Shown one piece after another: positions 7,889 to 16,344 of a stretch of DNA of 64,000 nucleotides. The stretch's first letter is position 1. Every line of letters starts with the position of its first letter. Made by a program: the position numbers and the translations under genes. The DNA is from Streptomyces sp. NBC_00464 (GTDB lineage Bacteria > Actinomycetota > Actinomycetes > Streptomycetales > Streptomycetaceae): the NCBI RefSeq assembly GCF_036013915.1, contig NZ_CP107899.1:7468001-7532000 (forward strand), given 5' to 3'. Below the pieces are notes generated by a model, which had not been told where the DNA came from, did no database searches, and saw only the letters and a list, made by a program, of their open reading frames with translations.

Positions 7889-8890
7889 CTACTTCTGTGC
7901 GAAGCCGTCGAACTGCACCTCTGCCTCGACGGTGACTGAAGCCAACTGGGTTCCCTCTTCGTACGTTTCATAGACGGACCAGTCGAGCGTGCCTTCACCG
8001 AGATCTATGTATTCGATCATTGGATTCTCCAGTGCGCCCGGAAGGCTCAAACCCTCGAAGGTGTAACCGCTGGAGAAGTCATCGTCGTTGACACCGGCAC
8101 CTGGGAGCGACTTCTCGCAGGCGTTCTTCACCCATTCAAGAATGGCTTCACGCGTGCTCGTCGCCGGATCGATGAGGAGCTCTCCGACTCCGTCGGTTAC
8201 GGAGACCTCCGGCAAGCCGTCCAGTGCATGCTGGAGAGCGGCACATCGCTTCACCTGCGGAACTGGTACGGGCAGGTCAGCCAGAAGACTGGAACTGACC
8301 GAGGTGTCATCCTTTGTTCCGTCGCAGAAGTCACTGTGTTTCGCCGTAACAAAAACCAACAAGTCCGAGCTGGAGAGGGCAGTTGCCGCCTCTGCGATAC
8401 TCAGCCAAATCAACACGTCTCGATACCCGTCGGGCCCTTTGTTTTCCGGGTCGCGAGCTTTCATTCGGAATGGATTTGTTTCGCTCATGGCCCGCCTCGG
8501 AAGCACCTCGTGAGGAACTGAGGGGAACGGCAGGATCGTCGCGCCGGCGTTGCTGAGAGCCGACCGTAGCCGCGTCTCGTAACCCTCCGCCTTGCTTCGA
8601 ACGCTCTGTTCGAGCTCGTCGTGGTCCGGAACGATGCCTTCGGTCAAGCGCAGACCGCGTACGCCACTCAGGCCGGTCCGCATGTTCCGAATCGCCTCTT
8701 CGAGCCTTCGAGCGTGCAGGCGGACAACCTCACGAACGACCACTTCCGGTATCCAGAGCCGGAGTTGCCCTCGACTGCACCGCAGGAGAGTCGTGTTCCA
8801 GGCCTGGTTCTGCAACTCAAGATCGCCATAGAACGCGTTCGTATCCACAGCCAGGACGGGCGGGACCCGCACGTCTGAAGTCTCCGGCAC
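7889..8890 (-). CDS. PIN-domain (DUF4935-like) protein, truncated by an in-frame TAG
   Basis: 333 residues from GTG 8890, which is preceded by GAGAAGGAG four bases upstream. The N-terminal PIN ribonuclease fold shows PVLAVDTNAFYGDL (D16), an IPEVVVREVVR helix, GYRDVLIWLSI and VTAKHSDF. This gives four acidic residues placed as in metal-dependent PIN nucleases. It probably cleaves RNA, as free-standing nucleases or toxin-like enzymes do; no antitoxin gene is adjacent. The protein ends at a TAG in ...FDGFAQK, and the frame continues beyond it with sequence that looks like the missing C-terminal domain. Activity may be retained because the PIN core is complete. Confidence 0.65.
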   Translation of the reverse strand: MPETSDVRVPPVLAVDTNAFYGDLELQNQAWNTTLLRCSRGQLRLWIPEVVVREVVRLHARRLEEAIRNMRTGLSGVRGLRLTEGIVPDHDELEQSVRSKAEGYETRLRSALSNAGATILPFPSVPHEVLPRRAMSETNPFRMKARDPENKGPDGYRDVLIWLSIAEAATALSSSDLLVFVTAKHSDFCDGTKDDTSVSSSLLADLPVPVPQVKRCAALQHALDGLPEVSVTDGVGELLIDPATSTREAILEWVKNACEKSLPGAGVNDDDFSSGYTFEGLSLPGALENPMIEYIDLGEGTLDWSVYETYEEGTQLASVTVEAEVQFDGFAQK

Positions 8891-9310
8891 GACACTCCTT
8901 CTCCGGAGCCGGGTCGCATACGCACTCGGCACCGGCAGTTTGAAAGATGGATCTTGTCCCTAGACAGGCCATGCCACCAAATGGTTGTATGCCGCCCAAA
9001 AATCGTCTGTTCCGCCCGGCCCATCGGCTGGTCCAAGCCGGCCCGGCCTGCGCGCGACGGTCGAGTTGGCGGACGACGGTCGACCTTCAGGCTGCAGGAG
9101 AGGTCGTCGAAGAAATTCCACGTGTCCAGCAGCAGTCCTGCCGGGGCCGCGCCAAGGTCAGGGTGCTCGACCCGTCGGGTGTGGTGGCGGTGGAGCCATC
9201 GGAAGGCGTCGAGTCAAGCCCGGTGCTCGAGGGAAGAGGGACGGGGTGCGCGCCGGACCGCGTCGGACGCGCCCAGCCCGGTGGACGGCGGCGGCTTGTC
9301 GAGAGAGCGG
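8891..9310. other. 420-bp gap between the PIN gene start and the tetR end
   Basis: No convincing gene. A minus-strand stretch from 9213 down to about 9060, just after a TGA at 9214-9216, reads LDAFRWLHRHHTRRVEHPDL and then LLLDTWNFFDDL. It has coding-like codon use and may be a relic of an unknown gene. The PIN promoter must also lie here (8891-9000); I see no clear -10/-35 pair. Confidence 0.35.
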
Positions 9311-9886
9311 CTACGGGCGGGGCGGTGCGCTGGATCGAACCAAAACTCGTGCCAAGGCGGCGCTCTCCGGGACGCAGTCGAGCGAGAGGGGCTGCGTGGC
9401 GACGGCGCCCTCGTGCAGTACGAGGAGTTGGGTGGCGAGGGTGGCCGGGTGCGAGCAACCCGCCGCGGTGGCGAGTTCCTTGAACAGGTCGAGCAGCCAG
9501 AGCTTCTGGTTCGCGGCGATGCGGTGGGCAGGATGCGAGGGGTCCGGGAGTTCGGCCAGTGCGTTGATGAAGGCGCATCCGCGGGTGCTGGTCCCGGTCC
9601 AGGTCCGCAGGGCCTCGAAGGGTGCGGTGACGGCCCCGGCGGGAGTGTCGGCGGCGTCGACGGAGGCCCGGACGAGCGAACGCCAGCGTCGGTCGCGTTC
9701 CGCGAGACAGATCGCCACGAGGTGGTCCTTCGAACCGAACTGGTTGTACAGGGTCCGCTTGGTCACGCCTGAGTGCTCGGCGATCAGATCCACGCCGACC
9801 GCGGTGATTCCGCGGCTGTAGAACAACTCGTCGGCAGCCGCCACGATGCGGCGGCCGGCCGGCGTCAGAGGCCGCACTTCCTGCAC
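9311..9886 (-). CDS. TetR-family transcriptional regulator
   Basis: 191 residues starting at GTG 9886, with GAAGGAA seven bases upstream. The N-terminal DNA-binding domain has the typical DELFYSRGITAVGVDLIAEH segment followed by GVTKRTLYNQFGSKDHLV, where the recognition helix is 'VTKRTLYNQFG'. The C-terminal half is an all-helical ligand-binding domain with the segment TWTGTSTRGCAFINALAE, common in Streptomyces TetR proteins that control NAD(P)H oxidoreductases. It is divergent from such a dehydrogenase with a 72-bp gap containing two GATCRGTRTAC repeats. It probably represses both itself and the neighbour; the ligand is unknown. Confidence 0.88.
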   Translation of the reverse strand: MQEVRPLTPAGRRIVAAADELFYSRGITAVGVDLIAEHSGVTKRTLYNQFGSKDHLVAICLAERDRRWRSLVRASVDAADTPAGAVTAPFEALRTWTGTSTRGCAFINALAELPDPSHPAHRIAANQKLWLLDLFKELATAAGCSHPATLATQLLVLHEGAVATQPLSLDCVPESAALARVLVRSSAPPRP

Positions 9887-9900
9887 GAGATTCCTTCACT

Positions 9901-9940
9901 GATCGGTGTACGGTGGGAGAGGTTCACAGATCAGTATACC
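9901..9940. promoter_or_regulatory. Probable TetR operator: two GATCRGTRTAC repeats
   Basis: GATCGGTGTAC (9901-9911) and GATCAGTATAC (9929-9939) are direct repeats spaced 28 bp. ACTGATC (9898-9904) and GATCAGT (9929-9935) also form an inverted pair. They fill the divergent gap between the regulator and the dehydrogenase, so binding could block both promoters. Confidence 0.5.
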
Positions 9941-9958
9941 TGTCAGGAGGTTCAAGCG

Positions 9959-11008
9959 ATGAGTGTGGCCGATTCCATGCGAGTGGTGCGCATCACCAGG
10001 CACGGAGGACCGGAGGTCCTTGAGCCGGCGGAGGTCGCCGTCCCCGCGCTTCAGGCAGGGGAGGTGCTGGTCCAGGTCGGTGCGGTGGCGCTGAACAACA
10101 CCGACCTGTGGACCCGGGAGGGCGCCTACGGTCGTCCGGACGACCCGAAGGCGCTGTCGGGGTGGCGGGGCCCGGTCGACTTCCCGCGCATCCAGGGCGC
10201 CGACGTGGCCGGCCGGGTCGTGGCCGTCGGGGCCGGAGTGCAGGGGAGCCTCGTCGGACGCCGCGTGGTCGTCGACCCCGCGATCTACGACAGCGAGGGG
10301 CCGCACGCCAACCCGGTGGGCCTGATGGGGAGCGAACGCGACGGCGGATACGCCGAGTACGTGACAGCGCCGGCGAAGCGCGTGCACGGCGTGACGGATT
10401 CCCCGCTCACGGACGACCAGCTCGCGGCATTGCCGACCGCGTACGGCACAGCGCTGGGCATGATCGAGCGAGGCCGGCTGCGGCAGGGAGAGACCGCCCT
10501 GGTCTCGGGCGCGTCCGGCGGCGTCGGCCTCGCGCTGGTGCAGATCGCCCGCGCGCGCGGCGCGAGGGTGATCGTCATCAGCAGCGGGCCGAAAATCGAC
10601 GCGGTGCGCGAGGCGGGCGCGCACGAAGTCGTCGACCGCGCAGGAGACATCGCCGAGCAGATCCGCGCCATCGCTCCGGAGGGAATCGACGTCGCACTCG
10701 ATGTCGTGGCCGGTGAGCTGGTGAGTGAGGGGCTTCCGCTTCTGCGCGAAGGGGGCCGGTGGGTCATCGCCGGCGCACTCGGTGGATACGGCGTGACCTT
10801 TGACGTGCGCCGGCTCTACCTGCACAACGCCCAGGTCATCGGTTCCGCGATGCATACGCCGACACACTTCGATCTCCTCATGGACCTGGCCCGCCGGGCA
10901 GAGGTCCAGCCCGTCGTCGCCGCGGCCTTCCCCCTGGACCAGGCCGCTCAGGCGCAGGAGGAACTGTCACGCAGGGGGCATGTGGGAAAGATCGTCATGC
11001 ATCCCTGA
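9959..11008 (+). CDS. Zinc-independent alcohol dehydrogenase / quinone oxidoreductase (MDR family)
   Basis: 349 residues from ATG 9959, preceded by CAGGAGG eight bases upstream. It belongs to the medium-chain dehydrogenase/reductase family. The N-terminal GroES-like domain contains VGAVALNNTDLWTREG and IQGADVAGRVVAVG. The Rossmann part has ALVSGASGGVGLALVQIARA, which binds NAD(P)H. The cysteine/histidine ligands of the catalytic and structural zinc ions are absent, so it fits the quinone-oxidoreductase or enoyl-reductase branch. It likely reduces an electrophilic carbonyl or quinone, consistent with induction through the divergent TetR regulator. Confidence 0.87.
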   Translation: MSVADSMRVVRITRHGGPEVLEPAEVAVPALQAGEVLVQVGAVALNNTDLWTREGAYGRPDDPKALSGWRGPVDFPRIQGADVAGRVVAVGAGVQGSLVGRRVVVDPAIYDSEGPHANPVGLMGSERDGGYAEYVTAPAKRVHGVTDSPLTDDQLAALPTAYGTALGMIERGRLRQGETALVSGASGGVGLALVQIARARGARVIVISSGPKIDAVREAGAHEVVDRAGDIAEQIRAIAPEGIDVALDVVAGELVSEGLPLLREGGRWVIAGALGGYGVTFDVRRLYLHNAQVIGSAMHTPTHFDLLMDLARRAEVQPVVAAAFPLDQAAQAQEELSRRGHVGKIVMHP

Positions 11009-11037
11009 GGTTCCGTCCGAGGATCGCGGGCGGAACC
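11009..11037. terminator. Hairpin between convergent dehydrogenase and lipoprotein genes
   Basis: GGTTCCGTCCG (11009-11019) pairs with CGGGCGGAACC (11027-11037), 10 of 11 matched around a 7-base loop. It starts right after the dehydrogenase stop and faces the 3' end of the lipoprotein gene, so it could serve both. Confidence 0.55.
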
Positions 11038-11121
11038 AGGAGCCATGAGCGGACCGCCGCGACGGTGACGGTGCCGTGGAAGGCGGAGTCCTCCTGTCGC
11101 GGCGGGTGGAGGAGCGAGGGA

Positions 11122-11826
11122 TCAGTCGAGGGGAAGACCCTGTATCTGCCCGAGCGTGCGCGCTCCCGAGCCGTGGAGCAGAGTGCCGTCACAGGCGGGC
11201 AGTTCGCCCTGCACCTTCTCCATGTGCCGGGCATCCACATAGCCCACGGAGATGTCTCCCTTGTCGGTGAAGACCTTGGTGTAGCTGCGGTCGTGATCCG
11301 TCCCCATGGCCAGCAGGCGCTTGCTGTCGAGGAGTACGCCGTAGTACAGCCTGTCGGAGTTCAGCCTGTCCACGGAGGAACAGAGCACGGGGACCTCTTC
11401 GCCACGTTGCGGGTGGCAGTCGGGCTTTGCCTGGTTGCACAGTTCGCGATCACCGACCTTGATCACCTTGCAGCTCTCCTCGGACTCGCCCGTGCAGGAG
11501 ACCGGCATGATGTTGAGGGGCGGGCTCACGGTGGGGTGGCTGTAGACGCTGACCCAGGCCGCGCGGACGGCTGTGCGATGCACTTCGGGACGCGCACACA
11601 GATCGATGTCCGCCGTCCCCCCGAACTTGTCGTCCTGCACGGTCACCGCGTGCTTGTCGGGGCAGTCCCCGGACGCGCCCTCGTCGGCCGCACGCCCCTC
11701 CGGTGCACTGCCCGCAGACGTCGAGCCCGGGACGGCCGGGTCCTTGTCCGCCGTGGATCCGCAGCCGGCGAGGGACAGCGCCAGGACCACTCCGAGCATG
11801 GGGGAGACGGGGACGCGGTGTGACAC
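11122..11826 (-). CDS. Secreted lipoprotein of unknown function
   Basis: 234 residues from GTG 11826, with CAGGAGG nine bases upstream. The signal peptide ends in a lipobox LSLAGC, with the lipidated cysteine at residue 22, so the protein should be anchored to the outer face of the membrane. After a Ser/Pro/Gly-rich linker there is a domain with many cysteines (DCPDKHAVTV, CARPEVH, VSCTGESEESCKVIKV, CNQAKPDC, VLCSSVD, ACDGTLL) that likely forms disulfides. I do not recognise the family. It is divergent from a small membrane protein gene across a 300-bp gap with a strong inverted repeat. Confidence 0.75.
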   Translation of the reverse strand: MSHRVPVSPMLGVVLALSLAGCGSTADKDPAVPGSTSAGSAPEGRAADEGASGDCPDKHAVTVQDDKFGGTADIDLCARPEVHRTAVRAAWVSVYSHPTVSPPLNIMPVSCTGESEESCKVIKVGDRELCNQAKPDCHPQRGEEVPVLCSSVDRLNSDRLYYGVLLDSKRLLAMGTDHDRSYTKVFTDKGDISVGYVDARHMEKVQGELPACDGTLLHGSGARTLGQIQGLPLD

Positions 11827-11954
11827 GAGAGCACCTCCTGATTGATGGGCGAATCATCCGCATGCCGACAGCGACGGCGCGTTGCTGCACCGCGGCACGA
11901 GGGCCGATGCTCGCAGGAGCCGCTGCCGCCCTGCGTCGGTGGAACCACGTACTT

Positions 11955-12005
11955 CGCTACGTAAAGGGTGGGCGGACGACCGCACACGCTCTGAATTACG
12001 TAGCG
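11955..12005. promoter_or_regulatory. 10-bp inverted repeat in the divergent gap 11827-12125
   Basis: CGCTACGTAA (11955-11964) and TTACGTAGCG (11996-12005) are exact inverted copies 31 bp apart. They sit centrally in the ~300-bp gap between the lipoprotein and membrane protein genes. Each half contains TACGTA, itself a palindrome. They may be two operators for one regulator; nothing else coding is seen in the gap. Confidence 0.45.
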
Positions 12006-12125
12006 CACGTCAGGGAAACCACGGACTCGCGGCACCCGTAACGGGTGGGAGGGTCGTTTCGGTCGGGGAGCCGAACCCAGCACAGGTGGTCTGTGTGACG
12101 GCCGCCTTCGAGGAGGGCAGGCGGT

Positions 12126-12677
12126 GTGGCGCGAGCGGCAGGGACATGGCAGCGGAGAGTGGGCCTGACCGGAGCGGTGCTGAGTCTCGCTGTCGCGGGG
12201 TGGTTGATCTGGCTCTTCCCGGCAGCCCACCTGGCGGCCGTCCTGGGGCTCGGCCCCGTGGACGGCGTCATGACGATCACTTCCTGCTACGAGGCCACTG
12301 ACGCGCAGGGAAGCCAGGTCGGCACCAACTGCCGAGGCACGTACGAGCCTCGTGCGGCGGGGGAGCCCCGGCGCCAGGTCACGCTGGACAAGGCCGCCGG
12401 GCCGCACGAGCCCGGCAGCACCGTTGAGGTGCGGATGGCGCGAGGCAGAGCCCACGAGCTGTCGGGCTACGCGCTGGGTACGTGGGTCACCGTCACCGGC
12501 GTCATCCTCGCCCCGTTCCTCGCCCTGTCGCTGTCGTTCCGCGCCTGCGCGCGGGATGCCACGTGGCGCCACCACGGTGACTACGTCTTCGTCTTCATCG
12601 TCGCCGAGCTCGCCGCCCTCGTCCTCGGCGTCGTGGTGGGCGTCCTCGTCTCGATCGCCCTGGCCCTGTTCGGCTGA
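12126..12677 (+). CDS. Integral membrane protein of unknown function
   Basis: 183 residues from GTG 12126, with GAGGAGGG upstream. An N-terminal transmembrane helix (VGLTGAVLSLAVAGWLIWLF) is followed by a ~75-residue extracytoplasmic loop. The loop contains VMTITSCYEA and NCRGTYEPR, two cysteines that could form a disulfide. It then shows two further helices (TWVTVTGVILAPFLALSLSF and VFVFIVAELAALVLGVVVGV...). The YEATDAQG..CRGTYE pattern recurs in other Streptomyces membrane proteins of unknown role. It may be co-regulated with the divergent lipoprotein. Confidence 0.7.
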   Translation: MARAAGTWQRRVGLTGAVLSLAVAGWLIWLFPAAHLAAVLGLGPVDGVMTITSCYEATDAQGSQVGTNCRGTYEPRAAGEPRRQVTLDKAAGPHEPGSTVEVRMARGRAHELSGYALGTWVTVTGVILAPFLALSLSFRACARDATWRHHGDYVFVFIVAELAALVLGVVVGVLVSIALALFG

Positions 12678-12689
12678 CGGGGCGGGGCG

Positions 12690-15600
12690 ATGCAGGACCC
12701 CGCATGTTCGGCGGAGGTGATGGACGCGGCGTGTGCGCGACTCCCGAACAGCCGTACGCTCAACGTGGTAGACAATGCCGTGGAGTTAGGTGGAGAGATC
12801 GCACGCGGGGGAGCATCGGAGGATGCTGCCGGGCATCACGGAAGCGGGAGCCCCCTCGTCGGCCGCACGGCCGAACTGGGTCTGCTCGACACGGTGATCG
12901 ACCGACTGGGTCATGGGGCGCCGCCCTTCGTCGACATCACCGGCGCGGCAGGGATCGGCAAGAGCCGGTTGATGGCGGAGTTCTGCCTGCGGGCACGGCG
13001 ACGCGGGGTGACCGTGCTGCGCGGCCGGGCGGCCGAGTACGAGCGGCACCTCCCCTTCCATCCGTTCGCCGACGCGTTCGCCGATCTGGCCGACGGCCCG
13101 CCGCATGCGCCCGGCCTGCTGGACGCGGTCTCCCGTATCCGCGGCGGCCGGGCCGCCGAGCCGTCCCCCGGACCGGTGCAGCCCGCCGCCGACCGCTTCG
13201 GTCTCCATCGGTCGGTGGCTGCCCGGTTGGCACAGCTCGGCCGGGCCGGCGGCCTGGTGGTGGCACTGGACGACGTGCACTGGGCGGACCCGGCGTCACT
13301 GGAGCTCCTGGACCATCTCGTCCGGCATCCCGTACCCGGCCCGGTCGTTCTCGTCGTCGCCCGCCGCGACCGGCAGACTCCGACCGCACTCACCGCGGCG
13401 CTCACCCGCGAAGCCGACACTGATGCGGTGCTCCGAATCGCTCTGGCACCGCTCGCGGAAGAGGAATGCATCGAAGGGCTCGCCCCCGATCTGCCGCGCG
13501 AACGGTCCGCGCAACTGTACGCCGCAGGGGAGGGCAATCCGCTCTACTTCCTCTCCCTCCTGCACGCACACCGCGAGGACGCCGCGCGGCGTCGTGCGTC
13601 CTCCGCCCAGGCCTCCGCCGGGAACAGCCTCGGCGAACTGCCCACCGGACTCGGGGCGGTGCTGATGAACGAACTGGCACCGCTGACCCCGTCGCAGCAC
13701 CGGACCCTGGAGGCGATCGCCGTGCTGGGCGATCACGCCATGTCCCGGGTGATCCGCAGGGCGACCGGACATACCGATGCCGAGCTCGACGACGATCTGG
13801 ACAGTCTGGCGCGACGCGACCTGGTGCGGCCCGGTCCGGGCGGCCGGATGATGCTCCGCCACCCGGTGATCCGGACCCTGGTCCACGAGTCCACCGCCGC
13901 CCGGCGGCGCGTCGAGATCCATCGTGCCGCCGCCGTCGAGCTGTCCCGCACCGGCGCACCGGCCGTCGAGCAGGCCCGGCACATCGAACGGTCGGTGACC
14001 TCGTGGGACCCGCAGGCGTACGCCGTACTGAGGCAGGCGGCCGAGCAGACCGCGTCGACGGCTCCCACGAGCTGCGCACACTGGCTCCGGGCCGCACTCA
14101 CGCTGCTGCCCGACACGGTCGAGCGCGGGGCCGAGCGGCGCGATCTGATGCTGCGGCGCGCCCGCGCACTCGGTGTCGCCGGTGGGCTGCGGGAGAGCCG
14201 CGACCTGTTGCACAAGGTGATCAGCACGGCCGGTCCCGACGAGACCGGCGTCAGGACGTCGGCGGTCGTGCTGTGCGCCCTGACGGAGCGGCACCTCGGA
14301 AGATATCCCGAGGCGATCGCGCTCCTGCGCCGCGAGCTGAGCAGGCAGCCGGAACTGTCACCGTCCGACCGGGTGTCGATCGGTCTCGAACTGAGCTCGT
14401 CCGCACCGCACAACGTCTCCTATCCGCAGATGCGGGGCGAAGTCGCACGGACCCTCGCGGATGCCCGCGCCCTCGGCAACGAACTCGGCGAGGCGGGGGC
14501 ACTGGCGGTCGCGGCGTTCGGCGAGGCCTACGAGGGCGGTGTGCCCGCGGCGAGCGCGTACGCCGCGCAGGCGGCCGGGTTGCTCGACGGTCTGCCCGAC
14601 GACGACCTCACGGCGCTGTGTGAACCGCTGGGCAGACTGGGCTGGGCGGAGGCGTTCCTCGGCCGCTTCGCCGATGCCGAGCGCCACGCCGACCGGGGCC
14701 TGGGGATTGCCCGGCGCAGCGGGCAGGTCTACCTCCTGCCGCTCCTGCTGCTGTGCAAGGCACACGTACGCATCCAGACCTGCCGACTGCCGTCGGCCTG
14801 CGAACTCGCCGACGAGGCCGAGGACATCGCCCGGGGCATCGGCAGCAGCGAACTCCTTGCCTTCGTCCTGGCCAACAAGGCCCAGGTGCGCATCGCGGCG
14901 TCCGCCCCCGGTGACCCGGAGGCACTGGCGGCCGCCGAGGAGGCCGTTGCGACCATGGGGCCGAGCGACAACTGGCGGGCCTCCATGGCGTGGTGCATGC
15001 TCGGCTACGCCGCGCTCACCGGCGGCGATCCGCACCGCGCCCGGGACGCCCTCCTCCGGGCCGGCGGCGACGACCTGGGCGGCCTGCAACCCTCGATGCG
15101 CCCCCTCCTGTCGGAACTTCTCGTCACGGCGGCCCTCGCCACCGGCGACGTCGGCTCGGCGTCCGCATGGGCCGAGCGGGCACGCCACGAGGCGGAGCAG
15201 CTCGGCCTGCCCGTGCAGCGCGCCTCCGCGATGCGGAGTGCGGCACAGCTCGCACTGCACGGTGGCGACCCCGCCGGGGCGGCGACGCTGCTCTCCGAGG
15301 CGGCGGCGCTGTGCGCACGGGCCGGTGCGGCGTTCTGGGAGGCGCGGTCGCTGCTGCTTGCGGCCCCGGTGATGACGGCTGCCGGGCTCGGAGCACGCGG
15401 TGCGGCCATGTGGGAGCAGGGCCACCGGCTGGCCACCGGCGGAGGCGCGGGCCTGCTGGTCGGCCTGGCGGAGATGACTCGGCCGTCCGAACCCTGCACG
15501 TCCGCCACCGCCCCGCCGTGGCTGGCCTCCTTGACGGCACGCGAACGGGAGGTCGCCGAGCTGGTGGCCGAGGGGCTCACCAACCAGGCGATCGCCACGA

Positions 15601-15707
15601 GGCTCTACCTCAGTCCGCGTACCGTCGAGACCCACCTCTCCCGGGTGTTCCGCAAGACCGACGTCGCCACCCGCGCTGCGCTCGCCGCACTGGTGGCCCG
15701 TTCCTGA
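12690..15707 (+). CDS. Large LuxR-family ATP-binding regulator (LAL type)
   Basis: Up to 1005 residues. After a variable N-terminus comes an AAA/STAND ATPase with Walker A GAAGIGKS (residues 85-92) and Walker B GLVVALDDVHWAD. A long helical TPR-like region follows. The C-terminus is a LuxR/GerE helix-turn-helix: LTAREREVAELVAEGLTNQA then YLSPRTVETHLSRVF. LAL proteins act as activators of pathway genes after binding an effector and ATP. The start is uncertain: ATG 12690, ATG 12720 (with GGAGG too close) and GTG 12765/12780 are all in frame, and homology begins near SPLVGRTAELGLL (residue ~54). Its target is not evident from its neighbours. Confidence 0.87.
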   Translation: MQDPACSAEVMDAACARLPNSRTLNVVDNAVELGGEIARGGASEDAAGHHGSGSPLVGRTAELGLLDTVIDRLGHGAPPFVDITGAAGIGKSRLMAEFCLRARRRGVTVLRGRAAEYERHLPFHPFADAFADLADGPPHAPGLLDAVSRIRGGRAAEPSPGPVQPAADRFGLHRSVAARLAQLGRAGGLVVALDDVHWADPASLELLDHLVRHPVPGPVVLVVARRDRQTPTALTAALTREADTDAVLRIALAPLAEEECIEGLAPDLPRERSAQLYAAGEGNPLYFLSLLHAHREDAARRRASSAQASAGNSLGELPTGLGAVLMNELAPLTPSQHRTLEAIAVLGDHAMSRVIRRATGHTDAELDDDLDSLARRDLVRPGPGGRMMLRHPVIRTLVHESTAARRRVEIHRAAAVELSRTGAPAVEQARHIERSVTSWDPQAYAVLRQAAEQTASTAPTSCAHWLRAALTLLPDTVERGAERRDLMLRRARALGVAGGLRESRDLLHKVISTAGPDETGVRTSAVVLCALTERHLGRYPEAIALLRRELSRQPELSPSDRVSIGLELSSSAPHNVSYPQMRGEVARTLADARALGNELGEAGALAVAAFGEAYEGGVPAASAYAAQAAGLLDGLPDDDLTALCEPLGRLGWAEAFLGRFADAERHADRGLGIARRSGQVYLLPLLLLCKAHVRIQTCRLPSACELADEAEDIARGIGSSELLAFVLANKAQVRIAASAPGDPEALAAAEEAVATMGPSDNWRASMAWCMLGYAALTGGDPHRARDALLRAGGDDLGGLQPSMRPLLSELLVTAALATGDVGSASAWAERARHEAEQLGLPVQRASAMRSAAQLALHGGDPAGAATLLSEAAALCARAGAAFWEARSLLLAAPVMTAAGLGARGAAMWEQGHRLATGGGAGLLVGLAEMTRPSEPCTSATAPPWLASLTAREREVAELVAEGLTNQAIATRLYLSPRTVETHLSRVFRKTDVATRAALAALVARS

Positions 15708-15756
15708 CACCGGGAAGCGTCCCTGGGCGGCACGTCCAGGCGCGCCGCCGTGTGGG

Positions 15757-16197
15757 TCAGCGGCGGCCGGCGGCCAAGATGACGAGGAACTGGCCGCCGC
15801 CCGGCTCGATGTCGGCCGTCACGGGCAGCCCCGGTACCAGTCGGGAGAACCGGTCCACCAGCCAGTCCGCCGCCTCCTGGGCGTCCCGCCTGGTCGGACA
15901 ACGGCCCACCATCTCGCGGCCCCCCTTGCGCTCCAGCCTCCCGGCCACGGTGATCAGCGGCGCGGGTTCGACCACGTACACGTGGTCCGGCCAGGCGATG
16001 GTCACCTTGACCGCGCCCTTGCGGGTGTTGCATCCGCGGTGCGCGAGCCGCTCGGCGACCTTGGCCTTACGGTCGGCGGTCCGGCTGTCGACGCTGGGGC
16101 CCCGCGGGTCGTTCACCGACTCGTCGGGGTCGACCGCTTCGTCACACACCCAGCATCGCCAGCCGTCGCGCTCGGCCACATCATCAAGGAGACTCAT
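15757..16197 (-). CDS. Small protein with a degenerate HNH-like zinc motif
   Basis: 146 residues from ATG 16197. The N-terminal part has RCWVCDEAVDP followed ~40 residues later by LAHRGCNTRKGA. The CxxC plus HxxCNxxKG spacing is that of HNH endonuclease-like zinc fingers, but the usual His-Asn-His catalytic set is not evident between them. The C-terminal half (RDAQEAADWLVDRFSRLVPG, VTADIEPGGGQFLVIL) looks like a separate small alpha/beta domain. Similar two-part proteins occur in Streptomyces without known function. It may bind nucleic acid; catalysis is doubtful. It is convergent with the LuxR gene. Confidence 0.65.
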   Translation of the reverse strand: MSLLDDVAERDGWRCWVCDEAVDPDESVNDPRGPSVDSRTADRKAKVAERLAHRGCNTRKGAVKVTIAWPDHVYVVEPAPLITVAGRLERKGGREMVGRCPTRRDAQEAADWLVDRFSRLVPGLPVTADIEPGGGQFLVILAAGRR

Positions 16198-16301
16198 CCG
16201 AGCAAACTAGCCTGCCCGGCCGCCACCCCGCGCATCCGGGCCCCGTAGCCCGCTGTGCGGGGGCGGCTGTGCCGAGCGCGCTGAGAGAGCAAGGGGCACC
16301 G

Positions 16302-16341
16302 GCACGGCTCAACGGCGACTCCGTGCACCGTTGAGCCGTGC
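16302..16341. terminator. 14-bp perfect hairpin terminator after the hexosaminidase gene
   Basis: GCACGGCTCAACGG (16302-16315) pairs exactly with CCGTTGAGCCGTGC (16328-16341) around a 12-base loop. It begins three bases past the TGA of the minus-strand hexosaminidase gene. Without a T-run, this is the usual Streptomyces intrinsic terminator form. Confidence 0.75.
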
Positions 16342-16344
16342 GAC

